64,000 nucleotides of DNA, from the NCBI GenBank assembly GCA_003152315.1, contig PLZV01000060.1, forward strand, positions 1 through 64,000. The letters run 5' to 3'. Below are positions 33,862 to 43,803 of the stretch, piece by piece; positions within the stretch are counted from its first letter, which is position 1; every line of letters begins with the position of its first letter. The DNA comes from Verrucomicrobiota bacterium (GTDB taxonomy: Bacteria; Verrucomicrobiota; Verrucomicrobiia; Palsa-1439). A program made the translations under genes and the position numbers. The notes beneath the pieces were generated by a model, which saw only the letters and a list, made by a program, of their open reading frames with translations, was not told the origin of the DNA and made no database searches.

Positions 33862-35238
33862 CTACGTCGGGTTGTTGAAGTGGCCAAGCGCGCGCTGCTT
33901 TTTCATGACGAGCAACATCGCGACGCCGCCGATGATTCCAAAACCCGCCATCGTCGGGTACCACACACCCCAGCCACATTTGTCGATCAGCCAGCCGGTT
34001 GCCGGCAGGAAAATTGTCATGCCGAAATACTGAAAAGAATCGATTACCCCGGAAGCAAAGCCAGCCATTTTCCGGCCACCAATATCCATGGGAGCGGCGG
34101 CGCCCACCAGCGAGTGCGTTGAGTTGACCATCAGCGAAATCATAATCAGGAAAAGACAGCCGAGAAAGATGCCGCCCGGCGTCGGTCCCACCACCCCGGA
34201 ATAAATCACCACGGCGGCCAGCCCAATGACAACGGCCTGGAGGAAATACAACCCCATGGCGACTGGCGAACGATGCCCCCTGAAGAACCGGTCGGAAATG
34301 ATTCCCGAGACCAATGAGCCGCCGACCGCCACCATGGGCATCAAATAGCTCAAAGTCCAGATCAGCGCGCGCGGTTTGTCTTCCGTGTTCAGTTTCAACA
34401 CATCGTGAAAGTACAGCACCGCCAATTGGTCGGAGCTGCTGCGTACGGCTCCGGTGCACGCATAGGCGACCGCGTAATACCACACCAAGGGATGCGTGAA
34501 GACGATTCTAAAACATTTACCGATGCTGATTCGCGCGCCACCGCTCGAATCAACCTCGTCGTGAATGAGGCCCGGCCACCCGGCTTCATCAGGAGTCTCT
34601 TTCGCGCAGAAGGCCATGATAATCGCGCATACGGCAGTGATCAGTGGTGGGATACGGAATAGCCAGCGCCAGTCACCCTTGGCCACCGTCCACGTGCCGA
34701 TCGTGAAGCCCGCCAAAATGAGTGGTGCAAGAGCGCCGATGGATACCTGGCCCAACTGAATCATGAACCCGAAGATCCCAGCGAACGTTCCCCGCTCGTT
34801 GCGATTGAACCACGCCGCGTTGATCTTGATCATGCCCGGCGCGCCAAACGATTGGAAATATCCGTTCATCAGCCAGATCAGCGCGAAGGTCGTGAATGTT
34901 CCGGCGAACGAAGCGAAACCGTAGACCAGGTTGATGATGATCGTACCGGCCGCGCCAATCAACATTGCGGCGCGTCCACCGATACGATCCGTGATCAGGC
35001 CGTTGACGAGCTGGCCGATTCCGTAGGCCAGCGACCACGCGCTCAGAATCCCCGTGATCTGGAACGTACTGAACCCAAATTCCTGTACCATTCCCGTGGT
35101 CGCGAATCGAAAATTGTAGCGACAGACGTAGTACGAGGCGTACATGAGCCCCAGGCTCACCCAGTTCAAACCACGGCGGGGGCGAAAGCCTGCGGGGTAT
35201 TTGGAGCGACCGGTGGGAGAAGGCGAAGTCTGTTCCAT
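33862..35238 (-). CDS. MFS transporter, organophosphate:phosphate antiporter-like
   Basis: The 458-aa protein has 12 predicted membrane segments and the N-terminal MYASYYVCRYNFRFATTGM and DRIGGRAAMLIGAAG loops of the OPA family (GlpT/UhpT: glycerol-3-phosphate or hexose-phosphate exchange). The conserved Arg after the first helix (CRYNF) fits phosphate binding. The exact substrate is unknown. It is downstream of the M24 peptidase gene by 101 bp on the same strand. Confidence 0.85.
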   Translation of the reverse strand: MEQTSPSPTGRSKYPAGFRPRRGLNWVSLGLMYASYYVCRYNFRFATTGMVQEFGFSTFQITGILSAWSLAYGIGQLVNGLITDRIGGRAAMLIGAAGTIIINLVYGFASFAGTFTTFALIWLMNGYFQSFGAPGMIKINAAWFNRNERGTFAGIFGFMIQLGQVSIGALAPLILAGFTIGTWTVAKGDWRWLFRIPPLITAVCAIIMAFCAKETPDEAGWPGLIHDEVDSSGGARISIGKCFRIVFTHPLVWYYAVAYACTGAVRSSSDQLAVLYFHDVLKLNTEDKPRALIWTLSYLMPMVAVGGSLVSGIISDRFFRGHRSPVAMGLYFLQAVVIGLAAVVIYSGVVGPTPGGIFLGCLFLIMISLMVNSTHSLVGAAAPMDIGGRKMAGFASGVIDSFQYFGMTIFLPATGWLIDKCGWGVWYPTMAGFGIIGGVAMLLVMKKQRALGHFNNPT

Positions 35239-35339
35239 GAATTCTCTTGCGCGAAGCCCTGCCTCAAATCGTGTCGAGACGGTAAACGGACTGGCCCGGT
35301 AAAGTCAAAGAAAATTTCCGCACGCTCGCGCAGAAACGT

Positions 35340-36455
35340 TCAAATTTCAAGTGTCTTTGGAAAACGGGCGAGATTGCGCACGCCATTCCGCTGGACGACG
35401 ACGACATCTTCGAGACGCACACCGCCCACTCCCCAATAATACAGGCCCGGTTCAACGGTTACCACGTGGCCCGCTCGCAACACCTCCGAGATGGCGCCGA
35501 TGCGTACTCGCTCATGCACTTCCAAGCCAAGGCCGTGGCCGGTGCCGTGGAAGAATCCCTGCATTTGGCCGCGCACGCGCCCGGTCCGGTACCCTTCATC
35601 GATAAATAGCTTCTGGATGCCTTCGTGAATATCCCGTCCGTTCGTCCCAGCGCGCAATTTCTTGAAGGCCAGCTGTTGGGCCATGCCAACCACGCCGTAC
35701 ATCTTCTTCACGGCCTCGCTGGCGCGCCCGCGCACGACCGTTCGCGTGATGTCACCGAAGTAGCCCGTTTGCGTGTCGCGGGGAAAGATGTCGAGAATGA
35801 TCGTCTTGTGCGCGCGGAGCGGGCCGTAACCACTTTCGTGCGGGTCGCAGCCCTGATTCCCGCAGGCGACGATGGTGTGTGATGCGATACCGCCCAAGCC
35901 AGCGATGGTTGCGTTGATGACGCCCTGGATATCCTCCGCCGTCAGCTTCTTCCCCCGCCGGTACAGGAATCGGCCCCGACCGATACGGCTCTGCCGTAAC
36001 GTGTTCACAGCGGACTGCATCCCTTCTTCCGCCAGGTGCATCGCATGCGCCAACCCGGCAACTTCCGTCGGCGTCTTGATCTCGCGCTCGGGGAAAAAGG
36101 GGTCGGGTTTCACGCGGACGCGAATGCCGCGCAGTTGTTTCGCGAGGCCAATCGGAAAAGACGTCGGCACCTCCACAGTGCGGATGCGGAAATCATGGAA
36201 GACACGCTTCAGGACATCACTGAAGCGGGGCTGTTTGACGCCCGCCAGTTTCAGTTGTTTCTGATAGGCCGTAAAAGAAAGCACGCGATCCACCTGGGCT
36301 TGTTTGCGGGCGCGGCCAATCTCGAGGTCGCTCATCACCGCGTAGCTCCGTCCCCGCATCTCGAACCAAATGAACGGGTCGGGTGCAAACATACGCGTGG
36401 CATAAAGCATGTTCGCATCTCGTTCGCTATCGGCTACCATCAAACGTGCAGTCAT
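35340..36455 (-). CDS. M24-family metallopeptidase (Xaa-Pro aminopeptidase-like)
   Basis: The 371-aa protein has all five M24 metal ligands: Asp in IILDIFPRD and FGDITRTVV, His in FFHGTGHGLGLEVHE, Glu in TVEPGLYYWG and in RLEDVVVVQ. The N-terminal creatinase-like domain (1-150) is shorter and less typical than in PepP. It probably removes an N-terminal residue before proline. It overlaps tsaD by 4 bp. Confidence 0.85.
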   Translation of the reverse strand: MTARLMVADSERDANMLYATRMFAPDPFIWFEMRGRSYAVMSDLEIGRARKQAQVDRVLSFTAYQKQLKLAGVKQPRFSDVLKRVFHDFRIRTVEVPTSFPIGLAKQLRGIRVRVKPDPFFPEREIKTPTEVAGLAHAMHLAEEGMQSAVNTLRQSRIGRGRFLYRRGKKLTAEDIQGVINATIAGLGGIASHTIVACGNQGCDPHESGYGPLRAHKTIILDIFPRDTQTGYFGDITRTVVRGRASEAVKKMYGVVGMAQQLAFKKLRAGTNGRDIHEGIQKLFIDEGYRTGRVRGQMQGFFHGTGHGLGLEVHERVRIGAISEVLRAGHVVTVEPGLYYWGVGGVRLEDVVVVQRNGVRNLARFPKTLEI

Positions 36456-37462
36456 CCTCTACCTCCGTCTCCCAATCCAATCGACGGGGCAACTTCCAGC
36501 GAAAAGTCGCTCCGTTTACCAGATTGCAGTTTATGATACCCCAGCGCCGCGATCATCGCTGCATTGTCAGTGCACAACCCTGGGAGCGCGAGCAGCAATT
36601 GGAGGCCGTGGTCCTTGCAGCCATCGGCCAACGCTTTGCGGAGGCGACGGTTAACGGAAACGCCTCCCGAGGCACTCACGGTCTTGACGCGCCGTTCAAC
36701 GGCGGCGCGCAGAGTCTTAGCAACCAGCACGTCGACAACCGCCTCCTGAAAGCTCGCGCAGACATCCTCGACACAATGTTGTGGGTTCTTGCGCAAAAAG
36801 TAAAGTACGGCGGTCTTCAGGCCGCTGAAACTAAAGTTGTCGCTTGCGTCGTGCAGCATGCTCCGTGGAAATTCGATGGCCGCGGGGTTTCCCTGCTCGG
36901 CTCGCTTCTCGATTTCCGGGCCGCCGGGGTAACCCAACCCCAAAAGCTTGGCAACCTTGTCGAACGCCTCGCCGGCCGCGTCGTCAACGGTTTGCCCAAG
37001 GATCTGGTGTTCTCCAATGGTCGTTGCGTGCGCGAGAATGGTGTGTCCGCCCGAAACAATGAGTGAAACCATCGGCAGCGCATCGGTAGCGGCATTCGTT
37101 AGCAGCGGCGAGTAGAGATGTGCCTCGATATGGTTGACGCCGACGAACGGTTTTCCCGTGGCGAAGGCGATTCCTTTGGCGGTGTTGAGACCGATCAACA
37201 ACGACGAAGCCAGGCCGGGGCCATACGTTGCCGCAATGGCGTCGATTTGTTCGATGGATGTCCGCGATTCTGCCAAGGCTTCCTCAACCACCGAGTTGAT
37301 CAACCGCAGGTGGTTGCGCGAAGCGAGTTCGGGGACCACGCCGCCGTACGGGCGATGCAGTGCGATTTGGGAACTGACAACGTTGGACAGTATTTCGCCG
37401 CCGTCGCGCACAACCGCGGCAGAGGTTTCGTCGCAGGAGGTCTCGACGCCAAGCACTTTCAC
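36452..37462 (-). CDS. tsaD: tRNA N6-adenosine threonylcarbamoyltransferase TsaD
   Basis: TsaD transfers threonylcarbamoyl to A37 of ANN-decoding tRNAs, with TsaB, TsaC and TsaE. The N-terminus VKVLGVETSCDETSAAVV and the metal-binding VGVNHIEAHLYSP are diagnostic; TYGPGLASSLLIGLNTAKG and LIVSGGHT are also present. GTG 37462 gives the canonical N-terminus (336 aa); a TTG at 37492 would add ten residues. It lies 34 bp after ctpA (4 bp from the TTG) and overlaps the M24 peptidase gene by 4 bp. Confidence 0.95.
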   Translation of the reverse strand: MKVLGVETSCDETSAAVVRDGGEILSNVVSSQIALHRPYGGVVPELASRNHLRLINSVVEEALAESRTSIEQIDAIAATYGPGLASSLLIGLNTAKGIAFATGKPFVGVNHIEAHLYSPLLTNAATDALPMVSLIVSGGHTILAHATTIGEHQILGQTVDDAAGEAFDKVAKLLGLGYPGGPEIEKRAEQGNPAAIEFPRSMLHDASDNFSFSGLKTAVLYFLRKNPQHCVEDVCASFQEAVVDVLVAKTLRAAVERRVKTVSASGGVSVNRRLRKALADGCKDHGLQLLLALPGLCTDNAAMIAALGYHKLQSGKRSDFSLEVAPSIGLGDGGRG

Positions 37463-37496
37463 AGTTTTGCCACCGGCCAACGTTCCGGCCAAACCT

Positions 37497-38828
37497 TTAG
37501 TCCGCCGTCGTGGCAGCGGTTGTCGCGGTCGCCTTCACATTCTGCTTCGCAACCTTCGCCTGTTTGGCGAAGAGTTTGACACCCTTGATCACGTCGATAG
37601 CCCGGTCCAACTGAACGTCCGCGATGGGCACAACTTTCTCCGTGGTCTCTGTCTGCGGCAGACTGGCCGTGGCGCGTTGTTCCAGAAGCTTGCGCTCATC
37701 CTCTTCGGAAATGGGCACCATGATGTCCGGGGTGACGCCGTGTTCGTGAATAACCTTGTGACTCGGGGTGTAGTATTTTGCCGTCGTCAAGCGCACCGCC
37801 GACCCGTCCTTGAGTTGGAGGATGCTCTGCACCGACCCTTTGCCGAAAGTGGTCTCGCCCACCAGCACCGCGCGACGCAGGTCTTGCAGTGCACCCGCAA
37901 CGATTTCACTACCACTCGCGCTGCCAGCATTGACGAGGAGCACGACGGGATAGGTCAGCCGTTTCTTGCCGCGTTCGGAACGGTAAACGACCTTTTGTGT
38001 CGGATCGCGCCCTTCCGTGGACACAATCAGTTCGCCCGCCGGAATGAATTCACTGGCGATCCTCCGCGCGGATTCGAGCAGGCCGCCGGGGTTATTGCGC
38101 AAATCGATGATCAGCGCGTTCATCCCCTGCTCTTCGAGCTTCGTGAGCGCCTTTTCGAATTCGTCCGCGGTCGGCTCGTTAAATTGCGTAATCCGTACGT
38201 AGCCGATGCCATCCCCGAGAATCTTCGCGTCCTTAACACTATCCACCTTAATCTCGGCGCGTTCGATGGTGTAGTCCTTGATTTTCTCGCTGGGATCCTT
38301 GGCCTTGGAGCGGAACATCGTAATCGTGACCTTCGTGCCCGGATCGCCACGCAACTGCCGCACCGCGTCCTGCAGGCCCATCTTCTCCGTTACCTTGCCA
38401 TTGATCTTGATAATGCGGTCGCCGGGCAGCAGGCCGGCCTTGGCGCCGGGAGTGTCCTCCATCGGCGCGACGACGGTCAGAAATCCTTCCTTGGACATGC
38501 TGATGACGATGCCGATGCCGCCAAACTTGCCCTCCGTGTCCTCCTTCATGTCCTCATATGCCTTCGGTTCCATGAACTGGCTGTGCGGGTCGAGCGAGTT
38601 GACCATTCCCTTGAGCGCGCCGTAGGTCAGGTCCCGGTACGACACGGCATTGCCGTCCACGTACTCCTTGCGGACCAATTCCATGACCTGGGTCATGAGT
38701 TCCATCTGCGCGTAGGGGTTGTCCTTATCCTGTTTGGCGGAAGCTTCGGAGTAGATCTTCGCGCAGATGGCCAGATTGACTCCCAGCACCACGACGACCA
38801 GCACGATGGCAATACGTTTCATACTCAT
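37497..38828 (-). CDS. S41 C-terminal processing protease (CtpA/Prc-like)
   Basis: The 443-aa periplasmic protease has an N-terminal signal or anchor (MKRIAIVLVVVVLGVNLAIC), a PDZ domain (GIGIVISMSKEGFLTVVAPM to GDRIIKINGK, ~100-170) and the Ser-Lys dyad in NAGSASGSEIVAGALQD and TTFGKGSVQS. It trims C-termini of exported or cell-wall proteins. The C-terminal 40 residues are Ala/Thr-rich and low complexity. TTGAGC and TAGTGT with 17-bp spacing lie upstream as a possible promoter. Confidence 0.93.
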   Translation of the reverse strand: MSMKRIAIVLVVVVLGVNLAICAKIYSEASAKQDKDNPYAQMELMTQVMELVRKEYVDGNAVSYRDLTYGALKGMVNSLDPHSQFMEPKAYEDMKEDTEGKFGGIGIVISMSKEGFLTVVAPMEDTPGAKAGLLPGDRIIKINGKVTEKMGLQDAVRQLRGDPGTKVTITMFRSKAKDPSEKIKDYTIERAEIKVDSVKDAKILGDGIGYVRITQFNEPTADEFEKALTKLEEQGMNALIIDLRNNPGGLLESARRIASEFIPAGELIVSTEGRDPTQKVVYRSERGKKRLTYPVVLLVNAGSASGSEIVAGALQDLRRAVLVGETTFGKGSVQSILQLKDGSAVRLTTAKYYTPSHKVIHEHGVTPDIMVPISEEDERKLLEQRATASLPQTETTEKVVPIADVQLDRAIDVIKGVKLFAKQAKVAKQNVKATATTAATTAD

Positions 38829-38949
38829 AAAATCTCTCTCAAATGTTTTCGCACACTACCGCAGAAAAGGCATTTGCTCAAATGTCTATGCGGCGAGCCA
38901 GCGACTTGTCTACCATACGGCCCCCGGGATGACGAATCAAGCGCATCCT

Positions 38950-39648
38950 TCAATTGACAGCCCGCGCGGGTGGAACAACCACGGCGGCAGGCGGGCGGGT
39001 ATTCTCCTCTTGCTCTTCGGCGATCTCCACGACTTCATCATTTTGGAACGTGATGACCTTGTGTCCGGCCGATTCGCGCCGATAGCTCACCACTTGCTGT
39101 AATTGCCCGTTGCTGTCATAGGACCGCGTATAGTACGGCAGATACTTGTATACGATGTAAAACCATTGCTCTTGTGTGGCCTCTCGCGTGCGCTGTCGCG
39201 AGATACGCTCCGGCTTCCCGAAGCTGGCCTGCACTTCCGCGCGTGTCATGGTGACAACGACCTCGTGACGCCCGATCAATTCGCGGTGCGCTTGGGCTTT
39301 CTCACGGCGCGCCCGGAGTTTCGCCAGAAGCCCCGCAGGTGGCGCTTCCAAAGCCTGCGCGTCCACCCAGCCTCGCGCGGCGCCCGTCGCAATCCGGGCT
39401 GCCACATAATGCTGTGTCTCGCCCAACCCGACAACCTCCACCACTTCTCCCTGGGCGAGGTAGGCCAGGACGCTACGCGGGTCGCGTGAGGAATTAATGG
39501 GGGTGCGGTACAGCGTCTTCAGGTGAAGGGGGGACTGCTTCCATTCGTCCAGGTAGATAACGTCGTCGAAGCGAACCTCCGCAGCCGGTAGTGCCGCCGC
39601 CCCACACAGCAGATACAACACCGCGAACGTTGATACCCGACATCGCAT
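38950..39648 (-). CDS. exported protein with SH3-like domain, unknown
   Basis: The product (232 aa from ATG 39648; an upstream TTG at 39663 is possible) begins with a signal peptide (MRCRVSTFAVLYLLCGAAAL). The middle (AQGEVVEVVGLGETQHYVAA to GWVDAQALE) looks like a bacterial SH3 domain, followed by a charged helix and a segment (RAEVQASFGKPERIS) like the SmpA/OmlA 'small protein A' fold. A Pro-rich tail ends it. Likely periplasmic. It directly follows the phosphohexomutase gene. Confidence 0.7.
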   Translation of the reverse strand: MRCRVSTFAVLYLLCGAAALPAAEVRFDDVIYLDEWKQSPLHLKTLYRTPINSSRDPRSVLAYLAQGEVVEVVGLGETQHYVAARIATGAARGWVDAQALEAPPAGLLAKLRARREKAQAHRELIGRHEVVVTMTRAEVQASFGKPERISRQRTREATQEQWFYIVYKYLPYYTRSYDSNGQLQQVVSYRRESAGHKVITFQNDEVVEIAEEQEENTRPPAAVVVPPARAVN

Positions 39649-39663
39649 GAATAATGTCTTCAA

Positions 39664-41067
39664 CTACTTGACCAGATCCAGTGCCGCCTTGCGAAAGCCG
39701 GCCATCTGGCGGGCCGTTCGCGCTTCCAGATAGCAGCGGAACACGGGCTCCGTACCCGAGGCACGAAACATCACCCAGCATCCGTCCCCAAGCATGAACT
39801 TATACCCATCCATGGTGACAACGTCCCTGACCCGCTGTCCGCCAAACTCATCCAGCCCGTTCTTAAATCGCTGCAGTAGTTCTTCCTTCCGTTCGGGGGT
39901 CACCCGCAGATTGATTCGGTCGCTGACGATTCCGCCAGCCCACCCTTGAATCTCCTTCAAAATGCTGCCGAGCGCCCTACCTTCGTACGCGACCAGTTCC
40001 GCCATCAACAAGCACGCGAGAATCCCGTCCTTTTCCGGGACATGCCCTTTCACGCTCAAGCCGCCGCTTTCTTCGCCCCCAACGATGATCGGCTCACTCT
40101 CCATCAACGCGCCGATGTATTTGAACCCCACCGGCGTTTCATGCACCTTGACCCCGAACTGGCGCGCCACTGCATCCACCAGATGGCTCGTCGCCACCGT
40201 GCGTACCACTGCGCCGGTCCAGTGGCGGTTCTTCACCAAATGGTAGAGCGCCAGGGCGAGGACCTGATTCGCGTTGATGAATGTACCGTCGCGATCCACG
40301 ATGGCGAAACGGTCGGCGTCAGGATCGAGCCCCAATCCAAGCACCGCTTTCGATTTTGTCAGCCGCGCCAGTAGTTCGCCCAGGTTTTCCTGGATGGGCT
40401 CCGGATGACCGTTGCCGAAGAGTGGATCCACATACCCGTGCAGCGCATCGACTTTCCAGCCGCTACGCGCGAGCAGTTCGTCGAGATAACCGCGGCCCGT
40501 ACCGAACATCAAATCGACCACCGCTTTCTTGGGGTGTTTCTTGAGCGCCGCAAAATCGATGAGTTTCCGAAGTTGGATGAAATACCCGGGCAGTGGATTA
40601 AAGATTTTTACAGCTTTTGGCTGATGACCAACGGGCAACGGCTGATCGGCCAGCGCATTCGCCCTTCCCTCAATTGCTTTGGCCGTTTCGGGTAAGCAGG
40701 GAGCGCCGTTGGATTCATTGAATTTCAACCCATTCCATTCGGCGGGATTATGGCTGGCGGTGATATTGATACCGCCACTCGCCTTGTGGACGCGAATCGA
40801 GTGCGCGATGACCGGCGTCGGCGCATCGCGATCGGTCAGCCAAACCGTGAACCCATAACCGGCCGCAATCTCGGCGCAACGGATCGCGAAGGCGCGGGAC
40901 AAAAAGCGCGTGTCGTGGCCGACAATCAACAGTTTCCTGGCGTTGGCTGGTGGGTTTTCGTCCAAATGTTGCGCAATGGCGTGCGCGGCCAGATCAACGT
41001 TCCCAAAGGTGAAAGTATCGCTGATGATCCCCCGCCAACCCGATGTACCAAACTTGATGACTGACAT
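39664..41067 (-). CDS. phosphoglucomutase/phosphomannomutase family enzyme
   Basis: The 467-aa alpha-D-phosphohexomutase has KFGTSGWRGIISD at the N-terminus, the phosphoserine loop GGINITASHNPAEWNGLKF, the metal loop GLDPDADRFAIVD and sugar-binding GGEESGGLS, with the C-terminal phosphate site FRASGTEPVFR. It interconverts hexose-1- and -6-phosphates; which sugar is not decided by sequence. ATG 41067 removes 62 residues of non-family sequence upstream. Confidence 0.92.
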   Translation of the reverse strand: MSVIKFGTSGWRGIISDTFTFGNVDLAAHAIAQHLDENPPANARKLLIVGHDTRFLSRAFAIRCAEIAAGYGFTVWLTDRDAPTPVIAHSIRVHKASGGINITASHNPAEWNGLKFNESNGAPCLPETAKAIEGRANALADQPLPVGHQPKAVKIFNPLPGYFIQLRKLIDFAALKKHPKKAVVDLMFGTGRGYLDELLARSGWKVDALHGYVDPLFGNGHPEPIQENLGELLARLTKSKAVLGLGLDPDADRFAIVDRDGTFINANQVLALALYHLVKNRHWTGAVVRTVATSHLVDAVARQFGVKVHETPVGFKYIGALMESEPIIVGGEESGGLSVKGHVPEKDGILACLLMAELVAYEGRALGSILKEIQGWAGGIVSDRINLRVTPERKEELLQRFKNGLDEFGGQRVRDVVTMDGYKFMLGDGCWVMFRASGTEPVFRCYLEARTARQMAGFRKAALDLVK

Positions 41068-41200
41068 GATTACGGAGATTATCGTGACTGCGCGCGCGCG
41101 TCCACTTGAATGAGGGCCGGTGGATACTGACCGAACTGGGAACACTCTTACTCTTTCGTCGGAACGCGGTGGGTGATATCCTAATGGGTGGTAACAGGCC

Positions 41201-41953
41201 ATGTCACAGGAAAACGCTAATTCAACTACGGCTCCGATTGATCTTCTGTCCACGAAGGACGGTTACGATCTTTGGGCCGCGATCTACGATGGGGATGGTA
41301 ATCCGCTGATCGCCATCGAAGAACCATGAATCGACCGATTGCTCGGTGACGTTCGCGGGCTGGCCGTGGCGGACATCGGGTGCGGGACGGGACGGCACGC
41401 CATCCGGCTCGCGTCGGCGGGAGCAGCGGTCCAAGCACTGGATTTTTCCGAGGCGATGTTGGAGCGGGCGCGAACGAAGGCTCAGGGGCTGAACATCACC
41501 TTTCGCGCGCATGATTTGGCCGAACCCCTGCCCTTCGCGAACGAATCCTTCGATCGCGTCGTCTGCGGGTTGGTGATCGACCACATTACCGGTCTCGTTG
41601 GGCTATTTCGGGAGATGCACCGCGTCTGCCGTCCCAGCGGATTCGTCGTCGTTTCGGTCATGCATCCGGCGATGATGCTGCGGGGAGTCCAGGCCCGATT
41701 CCACGATCCCGCCAGCGGGCGAGAAGTTCGTCCCGCCAGTTGCCCGCATCAGTTGAGCGACTATGTTATGGCCGCGGTTCGAGCCGGTTTTATCCTCGAC
41801 CATTTGAGCGAACATGCCGTCGACGAGGCGCTCGCGAACCGTCTGGAACGCGCGCGGCGGTATTTGGGCTGGCCGCTCCTGTTCCTGATGCGACTTGTAC
41901 CGGGGAGCAAGCCGACGGCGCTAGAGGGCCTGCAGTTTCCCGTTGGCCAATAG
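41201..41953 (+). pseudogene. class I SAM-dependent methyltransferase interrupted by TGA
   Basis: From ATG 41201 the frame reads DGYDLWAAIYDGDGNPLIAI and then hits TGA at 41327-41329 (codon 43). The same frame continues immediately with IDRLLGDVRGLAVADIGCGTGRH, the SAM-binding motif I, and runs to 41953 with no further stop. The N-terminal piece is exactly what precedes motif I in this methyltransferase family, so a single nonsense change (or assembly error) split one gene. A shortened product from the TTG at 41339 would lack the N-terminal helix. The 3' end overlaps uppP by 33 bp, convergently. Confidence 0.8.
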
Positions 41954-42772
41954 CGCCAGCAACCCCGCGCCCAGAACGAGTCGATAGATGATGAAGACCC
42001 AGGTGGTGTGACGCTTCAAGTAATTCATCAGAAACGCGACCGCCGCGTAGCCGACGAAGATGGCCACAACAGTTGCCACGACGAGATTAAGGCCAGCGCC
42101 CGGCGCGGCGAGGAGTTCGTGACGGTGATGCACAAATTCCAGGACCCCCGCACCCAGAAAGGATGGCAACGATAACAGAAACGAGAACCGCGCGGCCGTC
42201 TCGCGCGTGAAACCGACGAACAGGCCACCGGTGATCGTGGAACCCGAACGGGAAGCCCCGGGAATCAGCGCCAGGCACTGCGCCAGACCCACGATGATCG
42301 TGTCCGTCCAGGTCACGTCTTTCATTTCCCGCAGCCTTGTCCCGGCCGCGACGCGCGAACGTTCCAGGTACTCGGCGACGATCAGCGCCAGGGCGAGCCC
42401 GATCTCGGCAATGGCAATGACGTAGAGCGACCGCAGGCTGGTCTCCACATGCTTTTTAAAGGCCAGCCCCAGCACCATGATGGGCAGCGTTCCCACCACG
42501 ATCATCCAGCCAAGCCGTGCGTCATGCTCGTCAAACAAACGGCCGGTTTGCGCGCCGCGGAGCATCGCCGTCGCGATCTGAACAAGATCATGCCAGAAAT
42601 ACAGGAGTAACGTGACGACGATGGCCAATTGGATCACCGCGGTGAAGGCCGCGCCCGGATCGTTCCAGCCCAGGAAGGCCGAGACGATGCGGAGGTGCGC
42701 GGCGCTGCTGATCGGCAGGAATTCCGTCAACCCCTGGATGAGGCCGAACACGGCTGCCTGAAGCAAAGTCAT
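41921..42772 (-). CDS. uppP: undecaprenyl-diphosphatase
   Basis: The 283-aa integral membrane enzyme regenerates undecaprenyl phosphate for peptidoglycan and O-antigen synthesis. GLTEFLPISSAAHL near residue 15 and PGASRSGSTI near 175 are the two conserved motifs; about eight hydrophobic helices are visible. It lies 93 bp downstream of korB on the same strand. Confidence 0.95.
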   Translation of the reverse strand: MTLLQAAVFGLIQGLTEFLPISSAAHLRIVSAFLGWNDPGAAFTAVIQLAIVVTLLLYFWHDLVQIATAMLRGAQTGRLFDEHDARLGWMIVVGTLPIMVLGLAFKKHVETSLRSLYVIAIAEIGLALALIVAEYLERSRVAAGTRLREMKDVTWTDTIIVGLAQCLALIPGASRSGSTITGGLFVGFTRETAARFSFLLSLPSFLGAGVLEFVHHRHELLAAPGAGLNLVVATVVAIFVGYAAVAFLMNYLKRHTTWVFIIYRLVLGAGLLALLANGKLQAL

Positions 42773-42865
42773 TCGGGATGACCTTTGCTGTCGGCGGTGT
42801 GCATGAACGCGCTTGTCACGGTGACGGTCGTAATGAGGACAATACTGTCCCGCACGCTCATGGGC

Positions 42866-43786
42866 CTAGCTGAGCCGCGCGAACGTCTTCTGCAGGAGTT
42901 CAGTCGGTGACGCGTTTTCAGCCCGCGCCTTCGAGTCGGCGATGAGCTTGGCCTCCAGGGCGTTCTTGGTGGGGCGCTGTTCCTGGTAGAACACGCCGAA
43001 GTAGCCAGGGAACGGCGTCATTGCCAGCTTGTAGGCCGCGATCTCGTCAGTCACGCTGTGGTCTGCCGGCACCAGGTTGAACGCCCCGCCCTTGCGCGGG
43101 TTGGCCGCGTCGAATGCGCCGGGATAAAACTCGGTGCATTCACTCAAGCATTCGATAACCGAGAAGCCGTCGTGTGCCATCGCCTTCTCCATCATTTCCA
43201 TAACGTGATTCGGCAGATGGGAGTGCGTGCGGGCAATGAATGTCGCTCCGCTGGCAATGAGCTGTTTCATCGGATTAATTGGCTGATCAACCGCACCACC
43301 CGGGTCGGTCTTTGATTTGAAACCGAGCGGTGAAGTCGGTGAAGTCTGCTTTTTTGTCAGCCCGTACACGAAGTTGTCCATGATGACGTAGGTCATCTTG
43401 ACGTTCTTGCGCGAGGCGTGGTTGAGATGGTTGCCGCCGATGGAGAAAGCATCGCCATCGCCGCCGAACACGAAGACATGCAAGTCCGGCCGCATCATCG
43501 AGACGCCCGTGGCGAACGGCGCCGCGCGTCCGTGGAGGAAGTGCACGCCATACGCGTTCACGAAGTACGGGAAACGCGACGAGCAGCCGATACCGGCGAT
43601 GCTGGTGATCTTTTCGTGAGGCAACTGCAGTTTTTCCATCATTTTGAAATAGATGGAGAGAACGCTGAAGTCGCCACAGCCCGGACACCACGTGGGATGG
43701 TCGGCGACCAGATCCTTTTTTGTGTATTTCGGGCGGTCGGTAAGTTTGATTTCTTTGGCTTGAAGATCTTTAGCTTCGGCAATCAT
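42866..43786 (-). CDS. korB: 2-oxoacid:ferredoxin oxidoreductase subunit beta
   Basis: The 306-aa TPP-binding subunit has HPTWCPGCGDFSVLS near residue 31, IAGIGCSSRFPYFVN and the TPP/Mg motif FGGDGDAFSIGGNHL. With KorA it decarboxylates a 2-oxoacid (by family probably 2-oxoglutarate) to the acyl-CoA and reduces ferredoxin. Length is typical of the two-subunit enzyme. It follows korA by 17 bp. Confidence 0.93.
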   Translation of the reverse strand: MIAEAKDLQAKEIKLTDRPKYTKKDLVADHPTWCPGCGDFSVLSIYFKMMEKLQLPHEKITSIAGIGCSSRFPYFVNAYGVHFLHGRAAPFATGVSMMRPDLHVFVFGGDGDAFSIGGNHLNHASRKNVKMTYVIMDNFVYGLTKKQTSPTSPLGFKSKTDPGGAVDQPINPMKQLIASGATFIARTHSHLPNHVMEMMEKAMAHDGFSVIECLSECTEFYPGAFDAANPRKGGAFNLVPADHSVTDEIAAYKLAMTPFPGYFGVFYQEQRPTKNALEAKLIADSKARAENASPTELLQKTFARLS

Positions 43787-43803
43787 GGATTTCCTCGGGA
43801 TGA

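Noticed and set aside
37134-38957. 607-codon plus-strand frame opposite ctpA
   Set aside because: Antisense shadow of ctpA and tsaD; His/Arg-rich with no recognisable domain.
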